From positions 1,860,001-1,924,000 of the forward strand of contig NZ_CP135921.1 of assembly GCF_032397745.1 (NCBI RefSeq): DNA of 64,000 bases, read 5' to 3'. Shown piece by piece: positions 8,230 through 17,683 of the stretch. Position 1 is the stretch's first letter. Each line of letters starts with the position of its first letter. The position numbers and the translations under genes were made by a program. Source of the stretch: Bradyrhizobium prioriisuperbiae. Lineage in GTDB: Bacteria > Pseudomonadota > Alphaproteobacteria > Rhizobiales > Xanthobacteraceae. The notes beneath the pieces are model-generated. The model did not search any database. It was not told where the DNA came from and was given only the letters and a program-made list of their open reading frames with translations.

Positions 8230-8287
8230 GATGGTCCTCGAAAAGAAAAGGCCCGCCGTCGCCGGCGGGCCTAGTTGCAGTCGGCAG

Positions 8288-10378
8288 CTACTCGGCTGCG
8301 ATCATGGGCTCGCCGGTATCGTCATTCTGGGCGACCAGTTCGTCTTCGTCCTCCGGCAGTTTTTCGCTGGGCTGCTCCGGAGTTTCCTCGGTCGCAGATT
8401 CCGGCGCCTGTTCGACACCAGCGGCGCGGCCCGGCGTACGCAGCGGCTCGGGCAACCAGGCAGTGTCGGCCAGCAGCGCTTCCGCCTCGGTCGCCATGTC
8501 GCCCTTCTTCAGATGCTCGATCCGATCGGCGGCGCGCTGGTCTTTCGCCTGAGCCACCGCCTGCAGGATGCGGGCCTTCGTCACTCGGCCGAGGAAGTTA
8601 TCCACGGTGGGCTTCCAACCGGCCGCCGCCATGTCGAGGTCGACCGCCTGCGCGAGGCGATCGGCGTGGGCGAACGCCCGCGGGCGACGGTTCCAGGGTT
8701 CGTACACGGCGTTCACCGACATGCTGACGATGTGGGCGAACAGGCCGGCCTGGCTGTCGCCGTCCCATTCCTCTAGCGCGCCCCAGAGGTCGGCCGACTC
8801 CTTCGGAAGCGCCTTCGCCCAGCTCTCGTGCCGAGCCCGGATCGCCTCGGCCGATGCGCTGTCGTTCAGCCCCGGCGCCTGCGTGCTGAAGCTGGCGCTC
8901 TTCAGGTCGAGCTCCAGGCAGCTATCCGAGCCGTAGTGGTAGAACGTCTTCAGCGTGAGGACGTGCAGGGCCGCGCGGAAAGCGACGTCGGGCCGTTCGC
9001 CGAGCGCGTGCCGAAGGGCCAGTGTGCGATGCGAGGTCAGCTCGGTCATCAGCCGGTCGGAGATGGGCGACAGACCCTCGTCCTCCTCCGGTTCGGCTAC
9101 AGCCTCGGTCGTCACGATGGCCTCGGCGCCTACGGAGCTGGCGGCGATGGCTCGTTCGTCCTCGTCATCTGCGGACACGTCGGACTCCGGCTCGGCCGCC
9201 AACTCGTCCTCCGGCCGGATATAGCCGCGCTCGACGCGAAGCTGGCCCTCGGCGCCGATGCTTACGAAGGCGCCGGCGCGGGCGACCTCGGCGCTGTCGA
9301 ACACCACGGGCCGGGTCCCGAAGCCCTCCAGCGCGGTTTCCAGCTCCGACAGGCGCTCGTCGACCTCGTCCGGCAATTCGTCGGCGTCCTGGTATTCCTC
9401 GGACAGCCGGTCGAACTCGGCCTGGAGCGCGTCCCGGGTCGCCTCTTCCTCGGCCGTCAGCGCGATGGTCTCGCCCCGAAGCTGGCGCAGACCAAAGGCA
9501 TGGCCGTAGGCGAAATCGGGCGCGACATCGATCCACTTCCAACCCTCGGCGGCCACCGCTTCGGACTCCGCCTTGAGCTTGTCGGCGACCATCTGGTCGA
9601 CGAGCGGGACATCCTGCAGCCAGCCGCCATCGTCGCCCTGGAACAGGTCGCGCAGCACCGTGCCGCCCGCCGCCACATAGGCGTCCACGCCGACGAACTG
9701 TGCCCGCTTGTCAGCGGCCCGGATCGCGCCCTCGGTCAGCATGCGGCGGATGACATAGGGCTGCTTGTCGTAGGAAGCCTTCAAGCGCTCGAACACCTGC
9801 TCCTGGCGCTCATGGTCACCCGAGACGGTGAAGGCCATGAGCTGGTCGAGCGTCATGCCATCCTCGGCATAGACGTCGTGCAATGCCGACGAGACCGACG
9901 CCAGCTTCAGGCGCTGCTTCACCACGTTGACCGAGACGAAGAACGCGGCAGCGATCTCTTCCTCGGACTGGCCCTTCTCGCGCAGCGCCAGGAACGCCCG
10001 GAACTGGTCGAGCGGATGCAGCGGCGCGCGCTGGACGTTCTCGGCGAGCGAGTCCTCCTCGGCGATGCCGCTGTCGCGCACGATGCACGGCACCGGCGCG
10101 GTCTTGGCGAGACGCTTTTGCTTCACGAGCAGCTCCAGCGCCCGGTAGCGCCGGCCGCCGGCCGGGATTTCGAACATGCCGGTCTCGACGCCGGCCTGGT
10201 CGACGACAGCGCGCACACTCAGGCCCTGCAGCAGGCCGCGGCGGGCGATATCGTTGGCCAGCTCCTCGACCGAGACACCGGCCTTCACGCGCCGGACGTT
10301 CGACTGGGAGAGCAGGAGCTTGTTGAAGGGGATGTCGCGCGAGGGCGAGAGGGTGATCTTCTGAACAGTGGTAGCCAT
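8288..10378 (-). CDS. ParB/RepB/Spo0J-family partition-like protein
   Basis: A 696-residue protein, much longer than chromosomal ParB (about 300). It has a ParB N-terminal nuclease-like domain with PAGGRRYRALELL and the ENVQRAPLHPLDQF motif, then an HTH around EEEIAAAFFVSVNVVKQRLK. A long acidic C-terminal extension is rich in Glu and Asp. This large form is typical of Rhizobiales integrative elements and probably binds element DNA rather than acting in chromosome segregation; no parA is seen. Start at 10378 (MATTVQKITLSPSRDIPFNK) chosen for GGAG upstream. Confidence 0.88.
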   Translation of the reverse strand: MATTVQKITLSPSRDIPFNKLLLSQSNVRRVKAGVSVEELANDIARRGLLQGLSVRAVVDQAGVETGMFEIPAGGRRYRALELLVKQKRLAKTAPVPCIVRDSGIAEEDSLAENVQRAPLHPLDQFRAFLALREKGQSEEEIAAAFFVSVNVVKQRLKLASVSSALHDVYAEDGMTLDQLMAFTVSGDHERQEQVFERLKASYDKQPYVIRRMLTEGAIRAADKRAQFVGVDAYVAAGGTVLRDLFQGDDGGWLQDVPLVDQMVADKLKAESEAVAAEGWKWIDVAPDFAYGHAFGLRQLRGETIALTAEEEATRDALQAEFDRLSEEYQDADELPDEVDERLSELETALEGFGTRPVVFDSAEVARAGAFVSIGAEGQLRVERGYIRPEDELAAEPESDVSADDEDERAIAASSVGAEAIVTTEAVAEPEEDEGLSPISDRLMTELTSHRTLALRHALGERPDVAFRAALHVLTLKTFYHYGSDSCLELDLKSASFSTQAPGLNDSASAEAIRARHESWAKALPKESADLWGALEEWDGDSQAGLFAHIVSMSVNAVYEPWNRRPRAFAHADRLAQAVDLDMAAAGWKPTVDNFLGRVTKARILQAVAQAKDQRAADRIEHLKKGDMATEAEALLADTAWLPEPLRTPGRAAGVEQAPESATEETPEQPSEKLPEDEDELVAQNDDTGEPMIAAE

Positions 10379-10551
10379 CGGGATGTACTCCGCGACGAGC
10401 GCCGAAAGCCTCTCTCTCGGCATGCAACTCGTCACGAAGCGCAGCGCCGCCCTCTTCCTCTGAAGGGCAGCGCCGCGAAACCGACGATCAGGAAAGACGG
10501 AAAGGCACGAAGCCGGAGACACGCTTTTCCGCATCTCCAGCTTTCCGGGAG

Positions 10552-11748
10552 TCAGGCTGCCCGGTGGAGCAGCTTCTTGGCCCGCGCCTCCAAGTCGAGC
10601 CGGGCGTCTTGGTGGGTCTTGTCGCGCGCAACGGCCGTGATGCCCTGCACGAAGTCGAACACACTCTCAGGTTTGCGCCCTTCCTCGGCGAGCACCGTTT
10701 CGATGATCTTCGCCGTCTCGGTCTTCGAGAAACCGCGCTTGCGCAGAAACTCGCTGCGGTCATCGTCGGTGCGGGCCACGATCTTTTCCCGCGCCGCCTT
10801 GATGCCGTTGACGAAGGGCATCGGCGAGGAGTTGGCGAACCGCATCAACGCCGGCGCAGCCTCATGCGCGAAGCGCGAGGCGGCATATTTCGAGTGGCGG
10901 ATGGTGATCTCCTCGAAATCCTCGACACCCCAGAGATTGCGGTTCTGGCAGACGGCGCGGAGATAGAAGCTCGCCATGCCGAGGGTCTTTGCGCCCACCT
11001 CGGAATTCCAGCAATAGAAACCGCGGAAGTAGAGATCGGGCGAACCGTCGGGCAGCCGGCCGGCCTCGATCGGATTGAGATCGTCGACCAGGAAGAGGAA
11101 GACGTCTCGATCGGAGGCATAGAGCGTCGTCGTATCCTGCGTGACGTCGACGCGCGGGTTGTAGATGCCGGTTGACCAGTCGAGCACGCCCGGGACTTTC
11201 CAGCGTGTGTCGCCCGTGCCGTTGCCGGCGATCCGCTGCACGGCCGCGACCAGCTCGTGGTCGAAGATGCGGCCGTAGTCAGGGCCGGTCACGGCTCGCA
11301 GCTCGACGCGACCATCTTCGATTTCGAGCGTCTTCACCTGCTCGGCGCGATGGGACGTCAAGCCGTATTGCAGATTGATACCGGCCAGCGGCGCCGGAAG
11401 CTGCCGCAGATAGGCCGCCGGCGCTCCGACCAAGCCGGCGAGTTGACCGAAGCTCCAATGGGTCGGCGCGATTGGCGTATCCGAGCCGGGCAGCATCAGC
11501 GCCAGGCGCTCAGCATCGTCGCGACTCGCCTCCACCCGGATCGCCGCGCTCTCGACGGTTCGGGTCCGGCTACGCTCGGTCCGCCCATGCACGGCGGCAT
11601 AGAGGTCTGACAGGGAAAGATAGCGCTCGTCAGCGGGCCTCGAAAACCATTCGGAGGACACGCGGCCGATCCGCTCGCCGCGGGTCACATCCACCTTGTA
11701 GCCGCCAGCGCGGTCGCGAGCGGCGTCCAGAATCTCCACTTGGGTCAT
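10552..11748 (-). CDS. DUF932 (phage/plasmid-like) domain protein
   Basis: A 398-residue protein with the DUF932 pattern: a leading region through WFSRPADERYLSL, central GPDYGRIFDHELV, and CQNRNLWGVEDFEEITIRHS near residue 285. DUF932 proteins are common on plasmids and ICEs; their function is not established. It is the first gene of the leftward maintenance block (DUF932, ParB, toprim, DUF2493), 173 bp upstream of parB. Confidence 0.85.
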   Translation of the reverse strand: MTQVEILDAARDRAGGYKVDVTRGERIGRVSSEWFSRPADERYLSLSDLYAAVHGRTERSRTRTVESAAIRVEASRDDAERLALMLPGSDTPIAPTHWSFGQLAGLVGAPAAYLRQLPAPLAGINLQYGLTSHRAEQVKTLEIEDGRVELRAVTGPDYGRIFDHELVAAVQRIAGNGTGDTRWKVPGVLDWSTGIYNPRVDVTQDTTTLYASDRDVFLFLVDDLNPIEAGRLPDGSPDLYFRGFYCWNSEVGAKTLGMASFYLRAVCQNRNLWGVEDFEEITIRHSKYAASRFAHEAAPALMRFANSSPMPFVNGIKAAREKIVARTDDDRSEFLRKRGFSKTETAKIIETVLAEEGRKPESVFDFVQGITAVARDKTHQDARLDLEARAKKLLHRAA

Positions 11749-11958
11749 GGCTAGTCTCCATGACGGGCGCCGGAGGCCTCTCCTCCAGCCTTCAACCCGT
11801 CACGGCGAAGCCGGCCGTCCTCTCCCTCTAAAGGGGGCGTTGCGGGGATCCCTCCCCGCAGAAGGGGGTGCGTCGGCGACCGCGGCGGCGACCAGGGGGA
11901 AGGCTTTCCCCTCCAGGCCTTCCAGATCGCGGTCCAACAACTTCCAATTAGCGGACCA

Positions 11959-11987
11959 TTGACTCCCAATCAGCCGGAACCGATAGT
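11959..11987 (+). promoter_or_regulatory. Candidate promoter of the defence operon
   Basis: TTGACT (11959-11964), a 17-bp spacer and GATAGT (11982-11987) form a plausible sigma70-type promoter 26 bp before the first plus-strand ATG at 12014. Immediately to its left (11815-11930) are GC-rich hairpins. No other candidate precedes the run of overlapping plus-strand genes. Confidence 0.45.
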
Positions 11988-12013
11988 TCCAATCTTCCGG
12001 ATTCGGAGATGGC

Positions 12014-13285
12014 ATGTTCGAGCGGTTTGTGGAGCGACGGGCGGAGGAAGCCCTTTCAGATACGCCGGTGGTCCTGATCGTAGGCCCGCGCCGTGCCGGC
12101 AAGACCACGCTCGTCCGAAAAATGGGAGAAGCCGGGCGGACCTATATCACGCTCGACGATCAAACGGTCCTTGAGGCCGCCCAGTCAGATCCCGCCGGCT
12201 TCATTCGCGGCCTCGACCGGGCCATCATCGACGAAATCCAGCGCGCTCCTGACCTCCTGCTGGCCATCAAAAAGACGGTCGACGAGGACTATCGGCCGGG
12301 CCGCTTCCTGCTGACTGGCTCGGCGAACGTCCTGACCTTGCCGCGAGTCGCCGATAGCCTGGCCGGCCGGATGGAAACCATCCAGATGCTGCCGCTCGCA
12401 AGGGCGGAGGTCGAAAGTCGGACGCCGACTTTCCTGGAGCATCTATTCGGAGGAAAGCTCCGGAGCCAGCGGGAGGCGATCCTCGGCGACAACCTTACCC
12501 AGCTTGTCTTGCTCGGCGGCTTCCCCGAAGCGATCAGTCGCGACAGCGAGCGGCGGCGGCAGGATTGGTCAAGATCCTATCTCACGTCGGTGCTGACGCG
12601 CGATCTGCGGGATATCGCTGACGTCGAGAAGCTGACGGAACTTCCGAAATTCGTAAGGCTGCTGGCCGAGCACTCCGGCCAGTTGGTCAACTATTCGCAG
12701 TTCGGCGCCGGCATCAACGTCAGCCACAAGACGGGCCAGCGCTATGTCGGGCTGCTTGAGCAGGTGTTCCTGATCGCCACCGTGCAACCATGGTTCACCA
12801 ATGCCCTGAAGCGCATCGTCAAGACACCGAAGCTGCACTTCCTCGATTCCGGCCTGCTAGCGACTGTGCGCGGTCTTTCCTTCGACAGGGTCAAGGCGGA
12901 TCGCGGCACGTTCGGCGCGCTGCTCGAAAGCTTCGTGTTCGCGGAGGTTCTGAAGCTGATGACGGCCTCGGACCTGCGGCTGACACCGCATCATTTTCGG
13001 GATCGGGACGGGCGCGAGGTGGACATCGTGCTGGAACGTGATGATGGGATGATCGCGGGCATCGAGGTCAAGGCGAGCGCGACGGTCAAAGCCGGTGATT
13101 TCGGCGGCTTGCGGGCCTTGGCCGAGGCGTGCGGAGACCGCTTTGCCTTTGGCGTCGTCCTTTACGACAGCATGGACGTCGTGCCGTTCGGCGACAGGCT
13201 GGCGGCGGCGCCATTGTCGAGTCTCTGGGATGGAAAAGCGCTGCCGAGCAAGGCAAGCAAGGGAGCGCCACATGGGGCTCTATAA
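12014..13285 (+). CDS. AAA-type ATPase with DUF4143 C-terminal domain
   Basis: A 423-residue protein. The P-loop GPRRAGKT is at residues 24-31 and the Walker B IIDE at 71-74, followed by a sensor region (LLTGSAN). The C-terminal DUF4143 part ends in a PD-(D/E)XK-like core, RDGREVDIVLERDDG then IEVKAS near residue 355. Family members are usually lone ATPases of unclear role, some suspected of nucleic-acid functions. Here its last 14 bases overlap hamA (start at 13272), so the two are translationally coupled. That makes it either an accessory Hachiman component or a hitchhiker. Confidence 0.85.
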   Translation: MFERFVERRAEEALSDTPVVLIVGPRRAGKTTLVRKMGEAGRTYITLDDQTVLEAAQSDPAGFIRGLDRAIIDEIQRAPDLLLAIKKTVDEDYRPGRFLLTGSANVLTLPRVADSLAGRMETIQMLPLARAEVESRTPTFLEHLFGGKLRSQREAILGDNLTQLVLLGGFPEAISRDSERRRQDWSRSYLTSVLTRDLRDIADVEKLTELPKFVRLLAEHSGQLVNYSQFGAGINVSHKTGQRYVGLLEQVFLIATVQPWFTNALKRIVKTPKLHFLDSGLLATVRGLSFDRVKADRGTFGALLESFVFAEVLKLMTASDLRLTPHHFRDRDGREVDIVLERDDGMIAGIEVKASATVKAGDFGGLRALAEACGDRFAFGVVLYDSMDVVPFGDRLAAAPLSSLWDGKALPSKASKGAPHGAL

Positions 13286-14054
13286 AAAGTGGTGCGACGG
13301 CACAAAAGAGAAGGACAAGCGGAAGTGCTACTGGACGTATGTCGAGAAGGAAGGTGCCCGCGACGAAATTTGCGATGATCTCGCCGAGACGATCCGCTCG
13401 CATTACGACCGGCTAGAACGCATCGCCGAGGACGTGAAGCGGCTCGGATATGACGTCGCCGCCAAGATTCTCAGCGAGGCGATGCCGCAGACGCCCAAAG
13501 GCCGCTCCGGCGATCTCGGTGAGATTCTCGCGACCGAGCTGGTTGAGGAGGAGATCGGCCTGCGCGTCCCGGTGCGCCGCCTCCGCTACAAGGATGGTCG
13601 CAACATGGCCATGCGTGGCGACGACTTCATCGGAGCCGGATACGATGCGGCTGGCGAGAAGCTCTGGCTCCTGAAAGGCGAAGCCAAGAGCAACAAGGTG
13701 CTCGGCAAGGCCACGGTCACGAGCGCGCGTAAGGTGCTCAATCGCGACAATGGCCGCTGCACGCCCGATTCCTTGTTGTTCGTCGCCAACCGCCTGCTGG
13801 AGAGCAATGACCCGGACGACAATGCGCTGGGCCGCAGTCTCCGTGACGAGGTCGGGCTGAAGTCGCTTCGCGCCGATCGCATCGACCACATGCTCTTCAC
13901 CGTGTCGGGCAACGGCCCTCATGCTTCGCTGAAGGAGGATCTCGACGCCGCAGGGACCAATCGGGACCACTACGTCGTAAACATCCACGTCGAGGATCAC
14001 CAGGACTTCATCGCGGCCATGTATCAGGAGGCTGAAGATCTTGGAGACGATTAA
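13272..14054 (+). CDS. hamA: Hachiman-type defence protein HamA (DUF1837-like nuclease)
   Basis: A 260-residue protein followed by an overlapping DEAD-box helicase gene, the hamAB layout. It has the elements of a PD-(D/E)XK nuclease: GDLGE at residues 80-84, RGDDFIG at 115-121 and KGEAKS at 135-140 (E137, K139). In Hachiman, HamA is a nuclease held in check by HamB and released by DNA damage or phage. Start at 13272 chosen over the upstream ORF start at 13095 because AAGGGAG lies 7 bases before it. The assignment rests on motif layout and context; another nuclease-helicase family is possible. Confidence 0.7.
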   Translation: MGLYKKWCDGTKEKDKRKCYWTYVEKEGARDEICDDLAETIRSHYDRLERIAEDVKRLGYDVAAKILSEAMPQTPKGRSGDLGEILATELVEEEIGLRVPVRRLRYKDGRNMAMRGDDFIGAGYDAAGEKLWLLKGEAKSNKVLGKATVTSARKVLNRDNGRCTPDSLLFVANRLLESNDPDDNALGRSLRDEVGLKSLRADRIDHMLFTVSGNGPHASLKEDLDAAGTNRDHYVVNIHVEDHQDFIAAMYQEAEDLGDD

Positions 14055-17000
14055 CGAACTGACCGCGTTCCTAGCGACCGCGACTGTCGACGGCATCCTC
14101 GGGCGGCTGCTCTATCGTGGTGCAGCCTGGTCGCTGATGCGCAAGGAAGGCGTGTTGCCGCCGAATGCGCCACCCCTCGGCGCAACGATCGAAACGGATC
14201 TTGCCGAACACGGCTTCGCCCTGCTTCGGGGCGCGATGGCCCTGCGTACTCAGGCCGGTGCATCGGAATTAACCGGCAAGGCGTTCGAGCGCGCCGCCAA
14301 CGCCTTTGAAGCCCTTGTACGCAACGGCGCCCCGGAGTCGCCCGATCGCGGTTTCCGGCGCACGATCGCCGCTGCGGCCTACCACTTGGCCGGCTTCTCC
14401 GCCGTCGCCTATTCGCTCTTCAATGAAACGGCGGATGACCTCAATGCTTCGCCGGGCGAAACGGCGATCCGGCACCTGATCCTGCGCGACCTTAGCCAGT
14501 TGCGCGGCTTCGTGCGCGAGTGGTTGGACGATGAGGCGCACGACGACGAGCAGATCGCCGAAACGCTGACGGGCGAAGAGCCCGACATCGACGAGGCCCT
14601 ATCGACAATCCTCAACACGACGATATGCCGGGCGCTAGCTTATTTCGACTTCGCGCTCGAGACGGGCGAGCCCGAGCCGATCGAACGCGCGCGGGAGCTG
14701 CTCGGCACAGCGGTCAGTCTGGCGAACAACGCCGAGAATGTTCCGCTGTGGTGGATATCGAACCTTTGCCGGCACCTGATCGACGACCTCTGGCAGCACT
14801 CGTTGCACCAGAACCTGCCAATCGAACCTCCCGAGGGAACGGAGGAGAAATACCCGGACCTCCGCCGGTTGTTCATCTCGTCGCTCTACGCCCGCAAGAC
14901 CTCCGAGGTGGAGCTATGGCCATCGCAGCGCGAGGCGGCCCAGCGCTCCACGGACGTCAACGACGATCTGGTCGTCGCCCTGCCAACCAGCGCTGGCAAG
15001 ACGCGAGTGGCTGAGATCGCCGCGCTGATGACTTTGTCGTCGGCGCGACGTGTGCTGATTGTTACGCCGTTGCGCGCCCTGTCGGCGCAGACCGAGCGGT
15101 CCTTCCGGAAGACCTTCGCTCCTCTCGGCTTCAGCGTCTCCTCTCTCTACGGCGCTAGCGGCCTTTCGGCCGGTGATGAGGATGCACTGCGCACCCGTGA
15201 GATCATCATCGCGACGCCCGAGAAACTCGACTTTGCACTGAGAAGCGACCCCTCCCTGATCGACGATGTCGGCCTGATCGTCCTGGATGAAGGCCATATG
15301 ATCGGCCCGAGTGAGCGTGAAATCCGCTATGAGACGCTGGTGCAACGCCTGCTTCGGCGCGCCGACGCAGCCGACCGCCGGATCGTCTGTCTCTCCGCCA
15401 TCCTGCCGAGCGGCGATGAGCTGGACGATCTCACCGCCTGGATTCGTTCCGACGAACCGGGGGAGCCTGTGCGTTCCGATTGGCGCCCGACGCGACAACG
15501 GTTTGGGGGGCTCACCTGGCGGGGCAAGGATGCACTGCTCCGGCTCGACCTCGACGACGATGGTCCGTTCCTTGACAAATTCGTCGTGGAGAAAGCCCCA
15601 CGGGGGAAAGAGAAGAAGCCCTATCCCCGCAAGAACTCGCACCTTGCGGTGTTCGCGGCGTGGGAATTCGCGAACCAGGGCAAGCGAACCCTAATCTTCT
15701 CGACTCAGGCGAATTGGGTCGAGAGCTACGGCAAACAGGTGGTGGACCTCTGCAAGCGCGGCTATCTGGAGTCCCTGCTAGATGACGAGGCGTCGATCGC
15801 CCGCGCCCTGGAGGTCGGGACGGAGTGGCTGGGCGAAGACCATCCTGCCGTCGCCTGCCTGAAGCAGGGCGTCGCCATCCACCATGGCCGGCTGCCGAGC
15901 CCGTTTTTGCGGGAGCTGGAAGCTCTCCTGTCCGACGGCGTCCTGAAGGTCATCGTCGCATCGCCGACGCTCTCGCAGGGCCTCAATCTCAACGCCGCCG
16001 TGCTTTTGGTGCCCGCGTTATATCGGGCGGCCGAGAAGATCAAAGGCGAGGAGTTTGCCAACGTCGCCGGTCGCGCAGGGCGAGCCTTCGTGGACGTTGA
16101 AGGCCTCATCGTCCACGTCATGTTCGACAAGATCGATTGGCGAAAGAAGGAATGGGGGAAGCTTGTCGCTTCCACCAAAGCCCGCACACTGAAGAGTGGC
16201 CTCATCCAGATCGTCGCCGAGATCCTTGAGCGCTTGTCTCGCGAGGGAGTCCTGGATCGCGATGATGCGTGGGAATACCTCGCCAATGCCCGCGAAGCCT
16301 GGAGATCGCCCGAAGAAGAAGCCGCAGTCGCCGCGCGACTGGCCGCCGGCGCGGAATACGATGCCGACGGCGACGACGATGAAGGCGGCGGCGATGACAT
16401 GAAGAGACCATCGACGAGGAGCCGCTTTCACAGATCGTTGAGCGCCTCGATGCGACGGTGTTTGGTCTGATCGAAGCACTCGATTCCGATCGCGCCGACC
16501 TGCCGAAGCTCTTGGACGAGGCGCTCAAGGGGTCGCTCTGGGCCCGCCAGATCGCTCGTGAGGATGAGGATGTCGCCCCGCTGCACAAGAAGGTGTTTGA
16601 AGCGCGGGCCGATCTCATTTGGAAGACCACAACCGCACAGGCGCGGCGTGGGCATTTCGCCATGGGCGTCGGGCTTGAAGCGGGTCTCACTATCGACGCC
16701 ATGGCCGATGAGCTGGCCGAACTCCTCGACCGGGCAGATGCGGCGTCACTAAGCGGCGACATCGACGAACTTGTCGATGCGCTCGGCGGCCTCGGCGAGC
16801 GGCTGCTGTTCATGCGGCCCTTCATCCCAGACAAGGCCAACGCGCTGCCGGCGAATTGGAAGGCCATCCTGCGCAGTTGGGTGTCTGGCGAGGACGTTGC
16901 CAAGATCGGACCGCAGAACATGCGGGCCGTTGAGGAGGCCTTCACCTATCGCTTGGTCTGGGCGCTGGAAGCCGTGCGTACCAGGCGGATGTCGCTCGGC

Positions 17001-17543
17001 TGGTCGCCGGAGGTGGTGGCAGGCGGCGCCGCCGCCGCGGTCGAAACTGGTGTCCCGCAATTCATGATGTCGATGCTGATTCGGGCTGGTCTTCCGTCTC
17101 GGCGCGCTGCCATGGCGGCGATCGAGGATGCCAAGCCTGTCTTCGTCACGCCCGCTGAGATGCGGGCCTGGCTCTAGTCTGACGAGATCACGGCCTACAC
17201 GGATGCCGGCGACTGGCCCACTCCCGACACCGCCGCATTGTGGGCGCGCTTCCGGACCGAAGCTCTCAGCGGCGGCATCCAGAAATGGTCGGTCGAACAC
17301 TATAAGCGGCTGCTCGACATCGCCGCCGCCCCGCCTGCCGGCCTCTACAGGATCGTCACCGACGAGGGGGACGGGAGGACGTGGTTGGCAACGCCCGACT
17401 ACCAGCGGGTGGCCGCATTCAAGAAGCCGGCTGTCGATCCCAAGCCCAGCCTTTTCTCAGGCAGGTTGGCCGGCAACACCAGGCTCGTGGAAGCCTTGCG
17501 CGTCGGCCGCGGGAAACTGCGTTGGCCGCAGGCCGATGCGTGA
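14041..17543 (+). pseudogene. hamB: HamB-type DEAD/DEAH helicase, interrupted by a frameshift and an amber codon
   Basis: Starts at a TTG (14041) with a perfect AGGAGG nine bases upstream, overlapping hamA by 14 bases. Residues 1-290 are a helical N-terminal region; PTSAGKT (motif I, 315-321) and DEGH (motif II, 416-419) follow, then NVAGRAGRA (motif VI). Near 16398 the frame is lost in a GAT/GAC-rich linker: inserting one base in GATGACATGAAGAG restores a continuous frame (EETIDEEPLSQIVERLD onward). That frame then meets TAG at 17175-17177 and continues as coding-like sequence (SDEITAYTDAG...) to a TGA at 17541. Intact, it would encode about 1167 residues. The helicase core up to 16470 (809 aa) could still be made. 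Confidence 0.7.
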
Positions 17544-17557
17544 AGGAGACCGTAGCC

Positions 17558-17683
17558 ATGCTCTACGCTGGGTTGGAGATCAAAAACGCGCTGTGTTCGC
17601 GGATGGACAAATGGCAATCCGCCGTGGGCGCGGCGGCATCTCCACTGCCGTCATTCCAACGGAAGGGCAAACCCAAAAGATGA
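17558..17683 (+). CDS. 41-codon leader ORF coupled to the TIR-APAZ gene
   Basis: ATG at 17558 has AAGGAG nine bases upstream and opens a 41-residue basic ORF (MLYAGLEIKNALCSRMDKWQ...). Its TGA (17681-17683) overlaps the ATG of the TIR gene as ATGA. The TIR start itself has only a distant GGAAGGG, so the small ORF may deliver ribosomes to it. No similarity recognised; it may be a translational-coupling leader or a true small protein. Confidence 0.45.
   Translation: MLYAGLEIKNALCSRMDKWQSAVGAAASPLPSFQRKGKPKR

Noticed and set aside
8828-10966. Open frame of 712 codons on the plus strand opposite parB and DUF932
   Set aside because: It mirrors GC-rich coding sequence on the minus strand, is low-complexity in Arg, Gly and Leu, has no ribosome site, and both minus-strand genes have clear domains.
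16458-17177. Separate gene starting at GTG 16458 after hamB
   Set aside because: There is no ribosome site, the same frame is coding-like upstream of the GTG back to 16398, and one added base joins it to the helicase. A frameshifted single gene explains it better.
17128-17679. N-terminal extension of the TIR-APAZ protein to 17128
   Set aside because: The added 184 residues are a shadow of the hamB 3' end; the TIR domain begins a few residues after the ATG at 17680.
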